Position numbers and translations under genes: made by a program. 64,000 bases of DNA, from NCBI GenBank assembly GCA_964371725.1, contig CAYJNQ010000006.1, positions 1 through 64,000 on the forward strand, read 5' to 3'. Numbering within the stretch: the stretch's first letter is position 1; each line of letters begins with the position of its first letter. Positions 1-8,440 of the stretch are shown here, piece by piece. The notes beneath the pieces were generated by a model, which worked only from the letters and a program-made list of their open reading frames with translations, was not told where the DNA came from and did not search any database. Origin of the DNA: JAAYCI01 sp964371725 (lineage in GTDB: Bacteria > Bacillota > Clostridia > Oscillospirales > Ruminococcaceae).

Positions 1-50
1 CTGACCTGCTGATTACAAATCAGCTGCTCTACCAACTGAGCTACACCAGC
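1..50 (-). tRNA. tRNA-Thr (anticodon TGT), 3' part outside window
   Basis: Read on the minus strand from base 50, the sequence gives a 7-base acceptor strand, a D arm with GCTC/GAGC stem and AGTTGGTA loop, and an anticodon arm GCTGA-TTTGTAA-TCAGC with anticodon TGT, which reads threonine codons. The variable loop and first T-stem bases follow and the gene then runs off the window, so the T arm and acceptor 3' strand are not seen. A good promoter lies just upstream. Confidence 0.93.
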
Positions 51-91
51 GTTTTGAAAAAGCAAAACATAAAACATGTTCAACGAAAAAT

Positions 92-120
92 ATTATAGCA
101 GATTTTTGTTTACTTGTAAA
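92..120 (-). promoter_or_regulatory. sigma-A promoter of the tRNA-Thr gene
   Basis: On the minus strand TTTACA (115-120) is followed after 17 bases by a perfect TATAAT (92-97). The predicted transcript starts near base 85, about 35 bases before the mature tRNA 5' end. Confidence 0.75.
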
Positions 121-207
121 GAGCAAAAAATGGGTTTGATTGTGACACTTGTTTGCAAGAAGGCCTATGCGCTTTAAAATATTCAAAAAGTATGCAGGAT
201 ATCCGTC

Positions 208-236
208 TTGTGAGATTGTTTTGTTTGCGCTATAAT
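208..236 (+). promoter_or_regulatory. sigma-A promoter of the GT2/HAD operon
   Basis: TTGTGA (208-213), a 17-base spacer, then TATAAT (231-236). Transcription would start near 243, giving a leader of about 70 bases before the GTG start at 314. Confidence 0.65.
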
Positions 237-313
237 AGAACCGTCCCAAATAAAATTCATACAATGGGGGCTCGATCGTTGAGGCAATCTTGCGCCCATT
301 CGGAGGTGTTTTC

Positions 314-1288
314 GTGACAAAACCGATTTTGTATATTGTAATTCCCTGCTACAACGAGCAAGAAGTTTTGCCGCTAACCAGCGGTATGTTTTTGGAGAAA
401 ATCACCTCGCTGATAGAGGCCGGGCGTATTTCTAAAAAAAGCCGCGTGATGTTTGTGAACGATGGCTCGAAAGACAAAACCTGGGAAATGATTCAAACCT
501 TGAGCCAAAAAGACCCCCACTTTGTGGGTGTTTCTCTTTCGCGCAACCGCGGCCACCAAAATGCACTGCTGGGTGGGTTGATGTGCGCCAAAGAATTTGC
601 CGATATCACCATATCCATTGATGCGGATGGCCAAGACGACATAAATGCCATGGACGCCATGATAACAGAGTTTGAAGCGGGCTGCGATGTGGTGTATGGC
701 GTGCGCTCTAAACGCGACACAGACACCTTTTTCAAACGTTTCACAGCTGAAAGTTTTTATCGCATCATGAATGCCTTAGGTGCCCAAGTGGTGTTCAACC
801 ACGCAGATTATCGTTTGCTAAGCAAGCGCGCCTTGCAGGGGCTGGCCGAGTTTCAAGAGGTCAATCTGTTTTTACGTGGCCTTGTTCCCCTTGTGGGGTA
901 TCGAGCTTCCAGCGTGTACTATGAGCGCCATGAGCGGCTTGCGGGAGAAAGCCACTATCCGCTGAAAAAAATGCTGGCACTGGCCTTCGACGGCATCACA
1001 AGCTTGTCTGTCAAGCCCATTCGCCTCATCACCTGGCTCGGGTTTATCTTTTCGGTTGTCAGCTTCTTGGCCGTGCTGGTTGTGTTGGTTCAATATTTGT
1101 TGGGCATAACCGTTCATGGCTGGGCCAGCACACTGGTGGCCATTTTCTTTATGGGTGGTGTTCAGCTGTTGTGCCTTGGGGTTATTGGGGAGTACATCGG
1201 GAAAATATACAACGAAACAAAGCAGCGGCCACGCTATATCATCAGCGAGCGCACTTTTGATGAAACGAAGCCAGAGGATACACCATGA
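314..1288 (+). CDS. GT2 glycosyltransferase, polyprenyl-phosphate sugar transferase type (GtrB/DPM1-like)
   Basis: A 324-residue membrane-anchored family 2 glycosyltransferase. The GT-A domain starts with IVIPCYNEQE and carries the metal-binding DADGQDD motif near residue 104. Two C-terminal membrane helices lie near residues 239-265 and 272-298. This architecture is that of enzymes moving a sugar from a nucleotide to undecaprenyl phosphate on the inner face of the membrane; such lipid-sugars feed GT-C enzymes outside. The start is taken as GTG at 314, because GGAGG sits 7 bases before it; an upstream TTG at 290 has no such site. The gene overlaps the HAD phosphatase gene by 4 bases (ATGA), so the two are translationally coupled. 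The sugar is not predictable from sequence. Confidence 0.85.
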   Translation: MTKPILYIVIPCYNEQEVLPLTSGMFLEKITSLIEAGRISKKSRVMFVNDGSKDKTWEMIQTLSQKDPHFVGVSLSRNRGHQNALLGGLMCAKEFADITISIDADGQDDINAMDAMITEFEAGCDVVYGVRSKRDTDTFFKRFTAESFYRIMNALGAQVVFNHADYRLLSKRALQGLAEFQEVNLFLRGLVPLVGYRASSVYYERHERLAGESHYPLKKMLALAFDGITSLSVKPIRLITWLGFIFSVVSFLAVLVVLVQYLLGITVHGWASTLVAIFFMGGVQLLCLGVIGEYIGKIYNETKQRPRYIISERTFDETKPEDTP

Positions 1289-1932
1289 GTTATCAGCACA
1301 TTCTTTTTGACTTGGACGGTACATTGGTGCAATCGGAAGTGGGCATTTTTAACTCGATTGCCTATGCCTACGAAAAAATGCAAAAATCTTGTCCGAATCA
1401 GGAGGTTTTACGCGCCTTCATCGGACCCCCCTTGGGCTATGGTTTTGAGCATCTTGGCGGATTAAAAGCCGAAGAGACAGAACAGGCTATCACCCTGTAT
1501 CGCGAGTATTACACAGAAAAAGGCGTGCTGGAGTGCACCCCTTACAGCGGTATGGAAAAATTGCTTCAAAAACTGTGTGCCGCAGAAAAGCACCTTTATG
1601 TTGCCACGTCGAAGCCCGAAGTTTTTGCCGTTCTCATCTTAGAGCATTTCGGGCTTTCCACCTATTTTAAACAAATTGCCGGCATAGAGATAGGCGGCGC
1701 AGTTCAGGAAAAAAAGGATGTCATTAAGCGGGTTCTAACAGAAAACAAGCTGCCCTTGCAAGCTTGCGTGATGGTGGGAGACCGCCTTTTTGACATAGAG
1801 GGTGCTCTTGCGTGTGGGATAGACAGTGTGGGTGTTTTATACGGATATGGCCAAAGGGAGGAGCTGCAAAGGGCCGGCGTCACCCAAATGGTAGAAAGTG
1901 TGCAGAGCCTTGGGGAAAGGCTGCTGGGGTGA
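1285..1932 (+). CDS. HAD-superfamily phosphatase (phosphoglycolate phosphatase/PpaX-like)
   Basis: A 215-residue HAD hydrolase. Motif I is FDLDGT (nucleophile D9, acid D11), motif II is a VATSKPE segment near residue 107, and motif III/IV is GDRLFDIEGA near residue 162. The helical insert between motifs I and II is a C1 cap as in Gph and PpaX. Substrate is unknown; family members act on small phosphate esters or pyrophosphate. It overlaps the preceding glycosyltransferase by 4 bases and is followed by a strong terminator shared with the convergent iscU gene. Coupling to a sugar transferase could mean a sugar-phosphate substrate, but that is inference. Confidence 0.85.
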   Translation: MSYQHILFDLDGTLVQSEVGIFNSIAYAYEKMQKSCPNQEVLRAFIGPPLGYGFEHLGGLKAEETEQAITLYREYYTEKGVLECTPYSGMEKLLQKLCAAEKHLYVATSKPEVFAVLILEHFGLSTYFKQIAGIEIGGAVQEKKDVIKRVLTENKLPLQACVMVGDRLFDIEGALACGIDSVGVLYGYGQREELQRAGVTQMVESVQSLGERLLG

Positions 1933-1986
1933 GTATGCGCCGCCCCTCGGGCTGTCAATAAAGCACCAATTGCGTTGTCAGGCCGC

Positions 1987-2039
1987 AAAAAAGCCGTGAT
2001 GGCTGCCTATTGCGTATAGGCAACCGTCATGGCTTTTTT
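1987..2039. terminator. bidirectional intrinsic terminator between HAD gene and iscU
   Basis: A long hairpin with arms 1987-2010 and 2016-2039 and a 5-base loop. A-run and T-run flank a GC-rich core, so it can end transcription from both strands. A few wobble or mismatched pairs occur in the stem. Confidence 0.85.
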
Positions 2040-2117
2040 TGCTTCCCGGCACAGGGGGTTTTCCCGGCCGCCCTGTGTTTTTTGACACGCTATGGGGTGC
2101 GCATACGCCACCCCTTT

Positions 2118-2498
2118 TTACTGCGATTTTTTGCTGTTTTGCATATAATCTTCAATGGCGGCTTGCACGGCTTCCTCTGCCAGCACAGAGCAATGCACCT
2201 TTGCAGGCGGCAGGCCGCCCAGTGCCTCCATAACGGCCTTGTTTGTAAGCTGCAGTGCTTCTTCTACCTTTTTGCCCTTGATCATTTCGGTGGCCATAGA
2301 ACTTGTGGCAATGGCGGCCCCACAACCAAAGGTGTTGAATTTCACATCCACAATCACATCGTCTTCGATTTGGAGGTAAACCTTCATAATATCGCCGCAT
2401 TTGGCGTTTCCAACTTCACCCACACCGCTGGCGTTTTCCATTTTTCCCACATTGCGGGGGTTTTCGAAATGCTCCATTACTTGTTCGCTGTAAGCCAT
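2118..2498 (-). CDS. iscU: IscU/NifU-type Fe-S cluster scaffold
   Basis: A 126-residue scaffold protein on which iron-sulfur clusters are built before transfer to apo-proteins. The three cluster cysteines are all present: C34 in AKCGD with the cluster-release aspartate D36, C59 in FGCGAA, and C103 in KVHCS. The start is the ATG at 2498 with an AAGGAG site in front; the frame stays open further upstream but that part reads inside iscS. The gene overlaps the end of iscS by 22 bases and is its sulfur acceptor. The lack of hscA, hscB and fdx nearby fits the reduced clostridial Isc system. Confidence 0.95.
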   Translation of the reverse strand: MAYSEQVMEHFENPRNVGKMENASGVGEVGNAKCGDIMKVYLQIEDDVIVDVKFNTFGCGAAIATSSMATEMIKGKKVEEALQLTNKAVMEALGGLPPAKVHCSVLAEEAVQAAIEDYMQNSKKSQ

Positions 2499-3673
2499 TG
2501 TGTTTCTCCTTTTTCTATTTGCTCCCAAACGGGCGACATATCGCGCAAACGCCCAATGATGGGGGGTAATTTTTCGATGACATATTCCACTTCTTCCCGC
2601 GTGTTGTATTCGCTTAAGGAAAGGCGAAGCGAGCCGTGTGCGATGGCGTGCGGCAAGCCAAGGGCCAAAAGAACATGGCTTGGGTCGAGGCTGCCGGAAG
2701 TGCACGCCGAGCCGGAAGAGGCGGCAATGCCTACCCGATCAAGCATCAGCAAAAGTGCTTCCCCTTCCACGCCCTCAAAGCAAAAATTCACAATGCCCGG
2801 CAAAAGGTGGTCGACATTGCCGTTGTGATGGCTTTTTTCTATTTGAGAAAAGGCCTCTGTCAAACGGTCGCGCAGTGCACAAACATGGGTTCTGTTTTCT
2901 TCAAGCTGTGCCACGCTTTCTTCCAAAGCTGCGGCAAGCCCAACAATGCCGGGCACATTTTCTGTGCCGCCGCGCTTGCCACGTTCTTGCGCACCACCCT
3001 CTATAAAAATGGAAAGTGGCACACCGGTGCGGCAATACAAGGCCCCGACACCTTTCGGGCCATGAAACTTGTGCGCAGAAAGGGAGAGAAAATCGATGTT
3101 GTCTGCCACCACATCCACGGGGATATGGCCCACGGCCTGAACCGCATCGGTGTGAAACAAGACACCTCGCTCTCGGCAAATGGCGCCCAATTCTGCAATG
3201 GGTTGCACGGTGCCAATTTCATTGTTCGCATACATAATGGTAACCAGCGCCGTGTCTTCACGCAAGGCCGCGCGCAGGTCCTCTGTGCGCACCACACCAT
3301 CGTGGTGCACGGGCAACCACGTCACCTCAAAACCCTGTTTTTCCAAAGTGTTCAAGGTGTGCAACACAGCGTGGTGTTCGAACAAAGTGGACACGATGTG
3401 TTTTTTGTTCTTCTTGGCGCCGGCGGCCACTGCCGCGTGTATGGCCCAGTTGTCTGCCTCGGTTCCGCCGGATGTAAAATAAATTTCCTTTGCCTTTGCA
3501 CCCAGGGCGGCAGCCACTTTCTCGCGTGCAGCGGCCACCATGGCTTCCGCTTTTTGGCCCACGCCATGAATGCTGGACGGGTTCCCATACACCTCGCCAA
3601 AGCAGGGCATCATGGCGGCAACGGCCATTTTTGAAACCTGGCTCGTGGCGGCATTGTCCATATATACGTTCAT
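2477..3673 (-). CDS. iscS: cysteine desulfurase (IscS/NifS)
   Basis: A 398-residue PLP enzyme that takes sulfur from cysteine, leaving alanine, and passes it to IscU. The PLP lysine is K202 in LSAHKFHGPKG, and the persulfide cysteine is C324 in SGSACTSGS, on a loop followed by the usual C-terminal helices. The N-terminus MNVYMDNAAT is typical. ATG at 3673 is preceded by GAGGTG. It is the first gene of the iscS-iscU operon, which diverges from the IscR-like regulator and has a near-consensus promoter overlapped by a regulator-type palindrome. Confidence 0.96.
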   Translation of the reverse strand: MNVYMDNAATSQVSKMAVAAMMPCFGEVYGNPSSIHGVGQKAEAMVAAAREKVAAALGAKAKEIYFTSGGTEADNWAIHAAVAAGAKKNKKHIVSTLFEHHAVLHTLNTLEKQGFEVTWLPVHHDGVVRTEDLRAALREDTALVTIMYANNEIGTVQPIAELGAICRERGVLFHTDAVQAVGHIPVDVVADNIDFLSLSAHKFHGPKGVGALYCRTGVPLSIFIEGGAQERGKRGGTENVPGIVGLAAALEESVAQLEENRTHVCALRDRLTEAFSQIEKSHHNGNVDHLLPGIVNFCFEGVEGEALLLMLDRVGIAASSGSACTSGSLDPSHVLLALGLPHAIAHGSLRLSLSEYNTREEVEYVIEKLPPIIGRLRDMSPVWEQIEKGETQWLTANK

Positions 3674-3710
3674 GATTTCACCTCGTGTTTATCATAATAC
3701 TTATTAAGTC

Positions 3711-3733
3711 AGTAAGGATTCTATATTCTTAGT
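3711..3733. promoter_or_regulatory. candidate Rrf2/IscR operator at iscS promoter
   Basis: Inverted half-sites AGTAAGGAT (3711-3719) and ATTCTTAGT (3725-3733) are separated by 5 bases and fit the pattern A(G/C)TAAG(G/A)AT. The palindrome covers the -10 box and transcription start of iscS, where a bound regulator would block polymerase. A matching half-site lies beyond the regulator's own promoter at 3820-3828. Confidence 0.6.
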
Positions 3734-3759
3734 ATACTGCTTCTTTTCACACTTGTCAA
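3731..3759 (-). promoter_or_regulatory. sigma-A promoter of iscS-iscU
   Basis: On the minus strand: perfect TTGACA (3754-3759), 17-base spacer, TATACT (3731-3736). The start point near 3724 falls in the candidate operator. Confidence 0.82.
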
Positions 3760-3773
3760 CAATGCAAAACAGC

Positions 3774-3802
3774 TTGTTTTTTAAACGCATGTGTGCTATT
3801 AT
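3774..3802 (+). promoter_or_regulatory. probable promoter of the IscR-like gene
   Basis: TTGTTT (3774-3779), 17-base spacer, TATTAT (3797-3802). Transcription would start near 3809, giving a leader of about 57 bases. Confidence 0.5.
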
Positions 3803-3819
3803 TGAATCATGACTAAAAT

Positions 3820-3828
3820 ACTAAGGAT
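3820..3828 (+). promoter_or_regulatory. single operator half-site in the IscR-like leader
   Basis: ACTAAGGAT matches the half-sites at the iscS promoter and sits about 11 bases after the predicted start of the regulator transcript. No clear second half is seen, so autoregulation is a suggestion only. Confidence 0.4.
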
Positions 3829-3865
3829 TATGGCTTTGCCACAACCGACTGGGGTGTGACACACA

Positions 3866-4321
3866 ATGAAGATTTCTGCAAAGGGGCGTTATTCTTTGCG
3901 CATTTTATTGGATTTGGCACAGCATGCAGACGAGGGCTATGTGCCTTTAAAAGAAATTGCAGAACGGCAGGGCATTTCCAAAAATTATCTGGATCAAATT
4001 ATGATGCTGCTCAATCGCGACCATTATTTGGAAACGGCACGCGGGGCACAAGGCGGTTACAAACTGGCAAAAGAGCCAAAGGATTATTCCCTGGGCAACC
4101 TATTGCGCCTAACAGAGGGTGGCATTGAGCCTCTCATTTGCCCGGATGGGGAAGAGGAGGATGACTGTGGGCATGCACAGCAGTGTGCGGCCCGGCTTGC
4201 CTGGCGTGGGCTTGGCAAAGTGATGAGTGATTACCTGGACAACTTGAGTTTGCAGGATATCTTAGATGATTACAATGCTGCGGGCTGCCGAGAGCCACTT
4301 TGTTCCAAGCAAACGGGGTAA
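3866..4321 (+). CDS. iscR: Rrf2-family regulator, IscR-like
   Basis: A 151-residue dimeric winged-helix repressor. The N-terminus MKISAKGRYSLR and the recognition segment around residues 28-66 are typical of Rrf2 proteins. Cysteines C92, C101 and C107 are spaced much like the three [2Fe-2S] ligands of IscR, so it probably senses cluster status and represses iscS-iscU. Further cysteines lie at the C-terminus. GGGGTG precedes the ATG at 3866. It diverges from iscS, with operator-like sites in the shared 192-base gap, and is followed by a 17-bp terminator hairpin. A CymR-like cysteine regulator is the main alternative, but the cysteine triad argues for a cluster sensor. Confidence 0.88.
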   Translation: MKISAKGRYSLRILLDLAQHADEGYVPLKEIAERQGISKNYLDQIMMLLNRDHYLETARGAQGGYKLAKEPKDYSLGNLLRLTEGGIEPLICPDGEEEDDCGHAQQCAARLAWRGLGKVMSDYLDNLSLQDILDDYNAAGCREPLCSKQTG

Positions 4322-4393
4322 TATTGGCCTTAATAAGAAGAAATATTTTTTGATGGAGGCGCCCCGGGGCTCTATTTTGAAGATTTCAAAATG

Positions 4394-4433
4394 AAGGAGC
4401 TGTTTCAAAATGGTTTTGAAACAGCTCCTTTTT
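4394..4433 (+). terminator. intrinsic terminator after the IscR-like gene
   Basis: A perfect 17-bp stem (4394-4410 with 4414-4430), 3-base loop, then a T-run. The core GCTGTTTCAA also occurs in the terminator at 45756. On the other strand it may also end the GT2 transcript coming from 4543. Confidence 0.88.
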
Positions 4434-4542
4434 GTGTTCGAAAATGCTGCCCGGGGAGCACATGGTCGATTCAGTGGCGAAGCAAAATTTCTGTCCGGCC
4501 GCCTTGCATCACTTTTCAATTTGCGATACGAGAATCATCGCT

Positions 4543-6360
4543 TTATTCCGGCAAAACATCGCTTTCCGAAAAATCCTCTCGGTCTAAAGTGAGATTTGGG
4601 TTGTAGTAAGGGTCGTGCAATAGGTCGTCTCCGTAGCGGTCGATAAGACGCTCTTGCTCTTCGGTGAACCGTTCTTTTTTCTCGCCCTCTTCGTCGCTGC
4701 CACGGCTTTTGCTTTCGTGGTGATACAGTTCAGCATAGGGGGTGAACAAAACGCTCTTCCCACGGCGGCGCAAGCGTAGGCAGAAATCCACATCGTTGAA
4801 CGCCACAGCAAAATTGGGGTCAAAGCCGCCGAGCGTGTCGAACAAATCGGCTTTCACCATCAAACAGGCCCCGGTGACGGCCGAAAGCTCTTGCACACAG
4901 GCCTGGCGGAACATATAGCCGCTGCGCCCCCGATAGGCATATTTGTGGCTGTGCCCCGCAAAACCGCCAAGACCGGTGATGACACCGGCGTGCTGGACGG
5001 TGTTGTCCGGATAATAGAGCAAGGCGCCCACACAGCCCACTTCCTCCAGCTGGCACAGTTGCAACATCTCGTCAAGCCACTCCGGTGTGATCACCTCGGT
5101 GTCGTTGTTTAAAAACAGCAGGTATTGCCCTTTTGCTTTTTTTCGGCCCCAGTTGCAAATTTTAGAAAAATTGAAATCGCCTTCTTCTTCGTACACGGTT
5201 ACTTTACAGTTTTGGTGCGAAGCGGAAAAATCTTGATAATAAGCGAAAGTTTCCACCTGCTGCGAATGGTTTTCGGCAATGACAACCTCGTACTGCATAT
5301 ATTTTGTGAGCTTGTAAATGGAGCGAAGGCAGCGGTCCAAATCAGGAATATGGTCGCAGTTTGGGATGATGATGGACACCAGCGGGCGTGCTTTGATATC
5401 ATAATTCACTTTGTAGGTGGAGGGATACAGCCCGTCCGACACATTGCCGCGGCGCTCAATGCGCGAAAGATGGTGGCGAATGGCACGTTTGGCGGCATCG
5501 CCCACATAGGGTTTGGCCTCCACACCGGTGCTTGTGGATTCGTCGTGTTGGCGCCAATAATAAAGCACTTTGGGAATGTGATAGGCTGTCTTGGTCACCT
5601 CGAGAGCCCGCAGGAGAAAGTCGTGGTCCTGCGCACCGTCACAGTCGCTGTCGAGGCCCTCCAGACGCTGAAAAAGCTCTTTCCGAACGGCAACCGGATG
5701 CCCGATATAATTGACATTGAGCAGGTATTGGGGGGAAAAATCGGGCTTAAAGTGCCCTACATTCGGTTTTTGCCAATCATGGCTGAACAAGGCTTCGTCC
5801 GCATAGAGAAGCGGGGGGTTGTAATCGGCAATGCAGCGGGCGATTTCGTATAGCGCGTGGGGGGCCAAGATATCGTCGTGGTCGGCAAACAAAATGTGCG
5901 AACCCATGGCCTGCTTTACGGCGGCATTCGTGTTTTCGGCAATACCGCGATTTTCCACTTTTCGATAGCGAATATCCAAATTCGGATATTGCTCCAAAAC
6001 CTCCTCTATCCAGTCGCTCTCATCGCTGGCATCGGCCAGGCACAGCTCCCAGTTCGGGTAGGTTTGCGCGGCAAGAGACTGAAGCAATTCGGTGAAATGC
6101 TGGTGCGCGGGGTTGTATACCGGCACACAAACGCTGATGCGAGCCCAGCCCACCACATTGGCTTTGCGTTGTTCGTCCAGCGTGGCTTTTGAGGGCAGGT
6201 AGCGCCCCTTTTTCGAGGCGTATCGGCGTTTAAAATAGCGCATGGTGCGGGAAATGGCCGCAAACAAGCCCTCGCTTTTCATCACCTCAAAAAAATACTC
6301 GCGCAGCTCTCTGCTGCGCTTTTTCTTCAGTTTTTGCCGAATCTCCTCAGACTGCGCCAT
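4543..6360 (-). CDS. tandem-domain GT2 glycosyltransferase (surface polysaccharide)
   Basis: A 605-residue cytoplasmic protein with two family 2 GT-A domains. Domain 1 (about residues 75-290) begins SVCVPVYNP and has the metal site FADHDD. Domain 2 (about 325-590) begins SIIIPNCDH and has FLNNDTE, with the GGFD and NDVDFCLRL acceptor-side motifs seen in rhamnosyltransferase-type enzymes. It has no signal peptide or membrane span. Two active sites suggest it adds two sugars, or alternates, while building a glycan. It lies 12 bases downstream of a close paralogue at 6373 on the same strand and converges on the IscR-like gene. ATG at 6360 has an AAAGGA site. Donor sugars cannot be assigned. Confidence 0.88.
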   Translation of the reverse strand: MAQSEEIRQKLKKKRSRELREYFFEVMKSEGLFAAISRTMRYFKRRYASKKGRYLPSKATLDEQRKANVVGWARISVCVPVYNPAHQHFTELLQSLAAQTYPNWELCLADASDESDWIEEVLEQYPNLDIRYRKVENRGIAENTNAAVKQAMGSHILFADHDDILAPHALYEIARCIADYNPPLLYADEALFSHDWQKPNVGHFKPDFSPQYLLNVNYIGHPVAVRKELFQRLEGLDSDCDGAQDHDFLLRALEVTKTAYHIPKVLYYWRQHDESTSTGVEAKPYVGDAAKRAIRHHLSRIERRGNVSDGLYPSTYKVNYDIKARPLVSIIIPNCDHIPDLDRCLRSIYKLTKYMQYEVVIAENHSQQVETFAYYQDFSASHQNCKVTVYEEEGDFNFSKICNWGRKKAKGQYLLFLNNDTEVITPEWLDEMLQLCQLEEVGCVGALLYYPDNTVQHAGVITGLGGFAGHSHKYAYRGRSGYMFRQACVQELSAVTGACLMVKADLFDTLGGFDPNFAVAFNDVDFCLRLRRRGKSVLFTPYAELYHHESKSRGSDEEGEKKERFTEEQERLIDRYGDDLLHDPYYNPNLTLDREDFSESDVLPE

Positions 6361-6372
6361 AACAATTCCTTT

Positions 6373-8244
6373 CTATCGCAAACCGTAGTTTTCAAATTTT
6401 AACGTGAGGTGCGGGTTGTAAAAGGGGTCTCCCGCATCCAAAAGTGCAGCATATTTCTGTTTAAAATGAACAGCTTCGCGGCGATAGCGCTGTGCGGAGG
6501 GCCCCTCGTCGTCGTAGCCGCGGCTTTTGCTTTCGTAGTGATAGGCCTCGGCAAATGGTGTGAACACATTTCGGTAGCCGGCCTCTTGCAAGCGCAGGCA
6601 AAAATCCACATCGTTGAAGGCAACGGCAAAATTTTCTTCGTCCAAACCGCCCATTTTTTCATACAGATTGCGCTTGATCATCAGCGCGGCCCCGGTGACG
6701 GCGCTCATGTTTTGTGTGGTGCATAGGCGGTACATCGCACCGCCACTGCCGCGTTTGTGTGTTTTGTGGTTCACGCCGGCCGTGCCGCCAATGCCCACAA
6801 ACAGCCCCGCGTGCTGCACACAATTGTCCGGATAATAGAGCAAAGCGCCCACAGCACCCACCTCGGGGCGCTGGCTGTAGGAAACCATCTCGCGCAAAAA
6901 ATCGCCCGAGATGATTTCGGTGTCGTTGTTGAGCAACAAAATATGGTCGCCCACGCAGCGCGCAACGCCAAAATTGCAAATGGCGGAAAAATTAAAATCT
7001 CCCTTATAGCGCAAAACACGCAGGGTGCCGTGGCGGGCTTCCATCTCCACGTAATAGCTTTCGGTGGCGGCATCGCGCGAGTTGTTGTCCAGCACAAGAA
7101 CTTCAAAGCGTGTCCACCCGGCGTTGGCGTACAAAGACTCAACGCAGCGGTGCAAGTCTTCCGTATGGTCGGAGCTTGGAATCAGAACACTGATGAGAGG
7201 GCGCCCCCACACCTCGTAGTGCACACGGTAAGAGCCCGGGTATTCCTCTTGTGCCAAAACGGTGCCATCTAAGCCTTGCCGTTCGAGGTGTTCTTGCAGG
7301 GCACGGCGCCCGGCATCGATGGCATCCGGTTTTTGGGCAATGTCTTGCGCGGTGGAATTTTCGTGCCGCCGCCAGTAGTAAAGCACTTTGGGAATGTGGT
7401 GAATGCACGAGGCGTTTTCCGAAAGGCGCAAAATCAAATCATAGTCCTGTGCGCCGTCAAATCCGTCTCTCTCACAGCCACCAACGCTCTCTAATAGACG
7501 GCGGCTGAACACACACACATGGGTGATATAGTTGCAGCCGCGCAAGGAATCGGGGCTGAAATCGGGCTTGTAATGAAACGCGTGCAAATGCTTGAGCGCG
7601 GCATCCAAAACCGCTTCGTCCGAATAGATGAGATCGGCACCGGTTTCGTTGTGGGCTTTCACCACCTCGAACAGGGCGCCGGGGGCGAGTGTGTCGTCGT
7701 GGTCCAGCAAAAGAAGGAACTCGCCTTGGCATTCTGCCAAAGCACAGTTTGTGTTGCCGGCAATGCCGCTGTTTTGGGCAAGGGGCAAATAGTGTATGCG
7801 CCGGTCTTTCTGGCAAAGCTTTAAAATCATCGCCTGGCGTTTTTCAAAAAGGTCGTCATTGCTGCCGTCTGCCAATACAAGCTCCCAGTTTGCGTAGCTT
7901 TGTTTTCGCACACTTTTCAGCAAATCCTCTAAATATCGCAAAGGTGTGTTATAAAGGGGCACGGCTACAGACAAAAGCGGCATGGAGGGAAAAACGGTTT
8001 TCCTTTGTGCACGCGTCTCTTTGCGAAGGGGAATATCGGCGTGGTAAAACCAAAAATCACCGCCGGTGCTCAGGCGGTAACGAAACAAAAATTCGCGCCA
8101 AAGTTGCTCGAAACCATCTTGTTTCACCGTGCTTGCCGCCCGTTTTGCCGCATGACGAAAGCGGGCGAAAGAGAGGTTGCGCCGCACCGCTTTGCCTACG
8201 GAATCCACCCCTTTTGTGGGATCTTCAAAAGCATTGTTCAGCAT
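6373..8244 (-). CDS. tandem-domain GT2 glycosyltransferase, paralogue of 4543-6360
   Basis: A 623-residue protein with the same two-GT-A layout as its neighbour: LSVAVPLYN with LLDHDD in the first domain and SVLIPSSDH with LLNNDTE in the second. Long stretches match the neighbour, such as NFAVAFNDVDFCLRL and YHYESKSRG, so the pair arose by tandem duplication and then diverged. The open frame continues upstream to 8541 and would overlap the divergent legB start; I use the ATG at 8244, preceded by GGAGGAG at good spacing. It is the first gene of the minus-strand pair and has its own promoter in the shared gap with legB. Confidence 0.87.
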   Translation of the reverse strand: MLNNAFEDPTKGVDSVGKAVRRNLSFARFRHAAKRAASTVKQDGFEQLWREFLFRYRLSTGGDFWFYHADIPLRKETRAQRKTVFPSMPLLSVAVPLYNTPLRYLEDLLKSVRKQSYANWELVLADGSNDDLFEKRQAMILKLCQKDRRIHYLPLAQNSGIAGNTNCALAECQGEFLLLLDHDDTLAPGALFEVVKAHNETGADLIYSDEAVLDAALKHLHAFHYKPDFSPDSLRGCNYITHVCVFSRRLLESVGGCERDGFDGAQDYDLILRLSENASCIHHIPKVLYYWRRHENSTAQDIAQKPDAIDAGRRALQEHLERQGLDGTVLAQEEYPGSYRVHYEVWGRPLISVLIPSSDHTEDLHRCVESLYANAGWTRFEVLVLDNNSRDAATESYYVEMEARHGTLRVLRYKGDFNFSAICNFGVARCVGDHILLLNNDTEIISGDFLREMVSYSQRPEVGAVGALLYYPDNCVQHAGLFVGIGGTAGVNHKTHKRGSGGAMYRLCTTQNMSAVTGAALMIKRNLYEKMGGLDEENFAVAFNDVDFCLRLQEAGYRNVFTPFAEAYHYESKSRGYDDEGPSAQRYRREAVHFKQKYAALLDAGDPFYNPHLTLKFENYGLR

Positions 8245-8410
8245 GGCAAGTGCTCCTCCGGTTTTTTTGGGGCATTCCTTGGCGTGAATACGGCCAAAAC
8301 AGCTGTATTTGCATTGCCCCGGCTGTGAAATAGAATAGCATAAAACCCCGATTTCTTCAAGCGGTAAAACAGCATTTGCACAAACGGGGTGATGGGGATA
8401 GACACGAAAG

Positions 8411-8440
8411 TTGAAAAAGAGGGTGCCTTTATAGTATACT
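8411..8440 (+). promoter_or_regulatory. promoter of the plus-strand glycan operon (legB onward)
   Basis: TTGAAA (8411-8416), 18-base spacer, TATACT (8435-8440). Predicted start near 8447 gives a leader of about 88 bases before the ATG of legB. Its -10 box interlocks with that of the divergent promoter. Confidence 0.6.

Noticed and set aside
13..264. An 83-codon frame covering the tRNA-Thr gene and its promoter.
   Set aside because: Part of it is tRNA; the protein ends with the usual spurious reading of a tRNA (SSVGRAADL).
2636..3634. A 332-codon open frame on the plus strand opposite iscS.
   Set aside because: It mirrors a certain gene on the other strand, has no ribosome site, and its translation has no recognisable domain; it results from codon bias in iscS.
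5125..5853. A 242-codon plus-strand frame inside the tandem GT2 gene.
   Set aside because: Shadow of the real gene, no start site and no family features.
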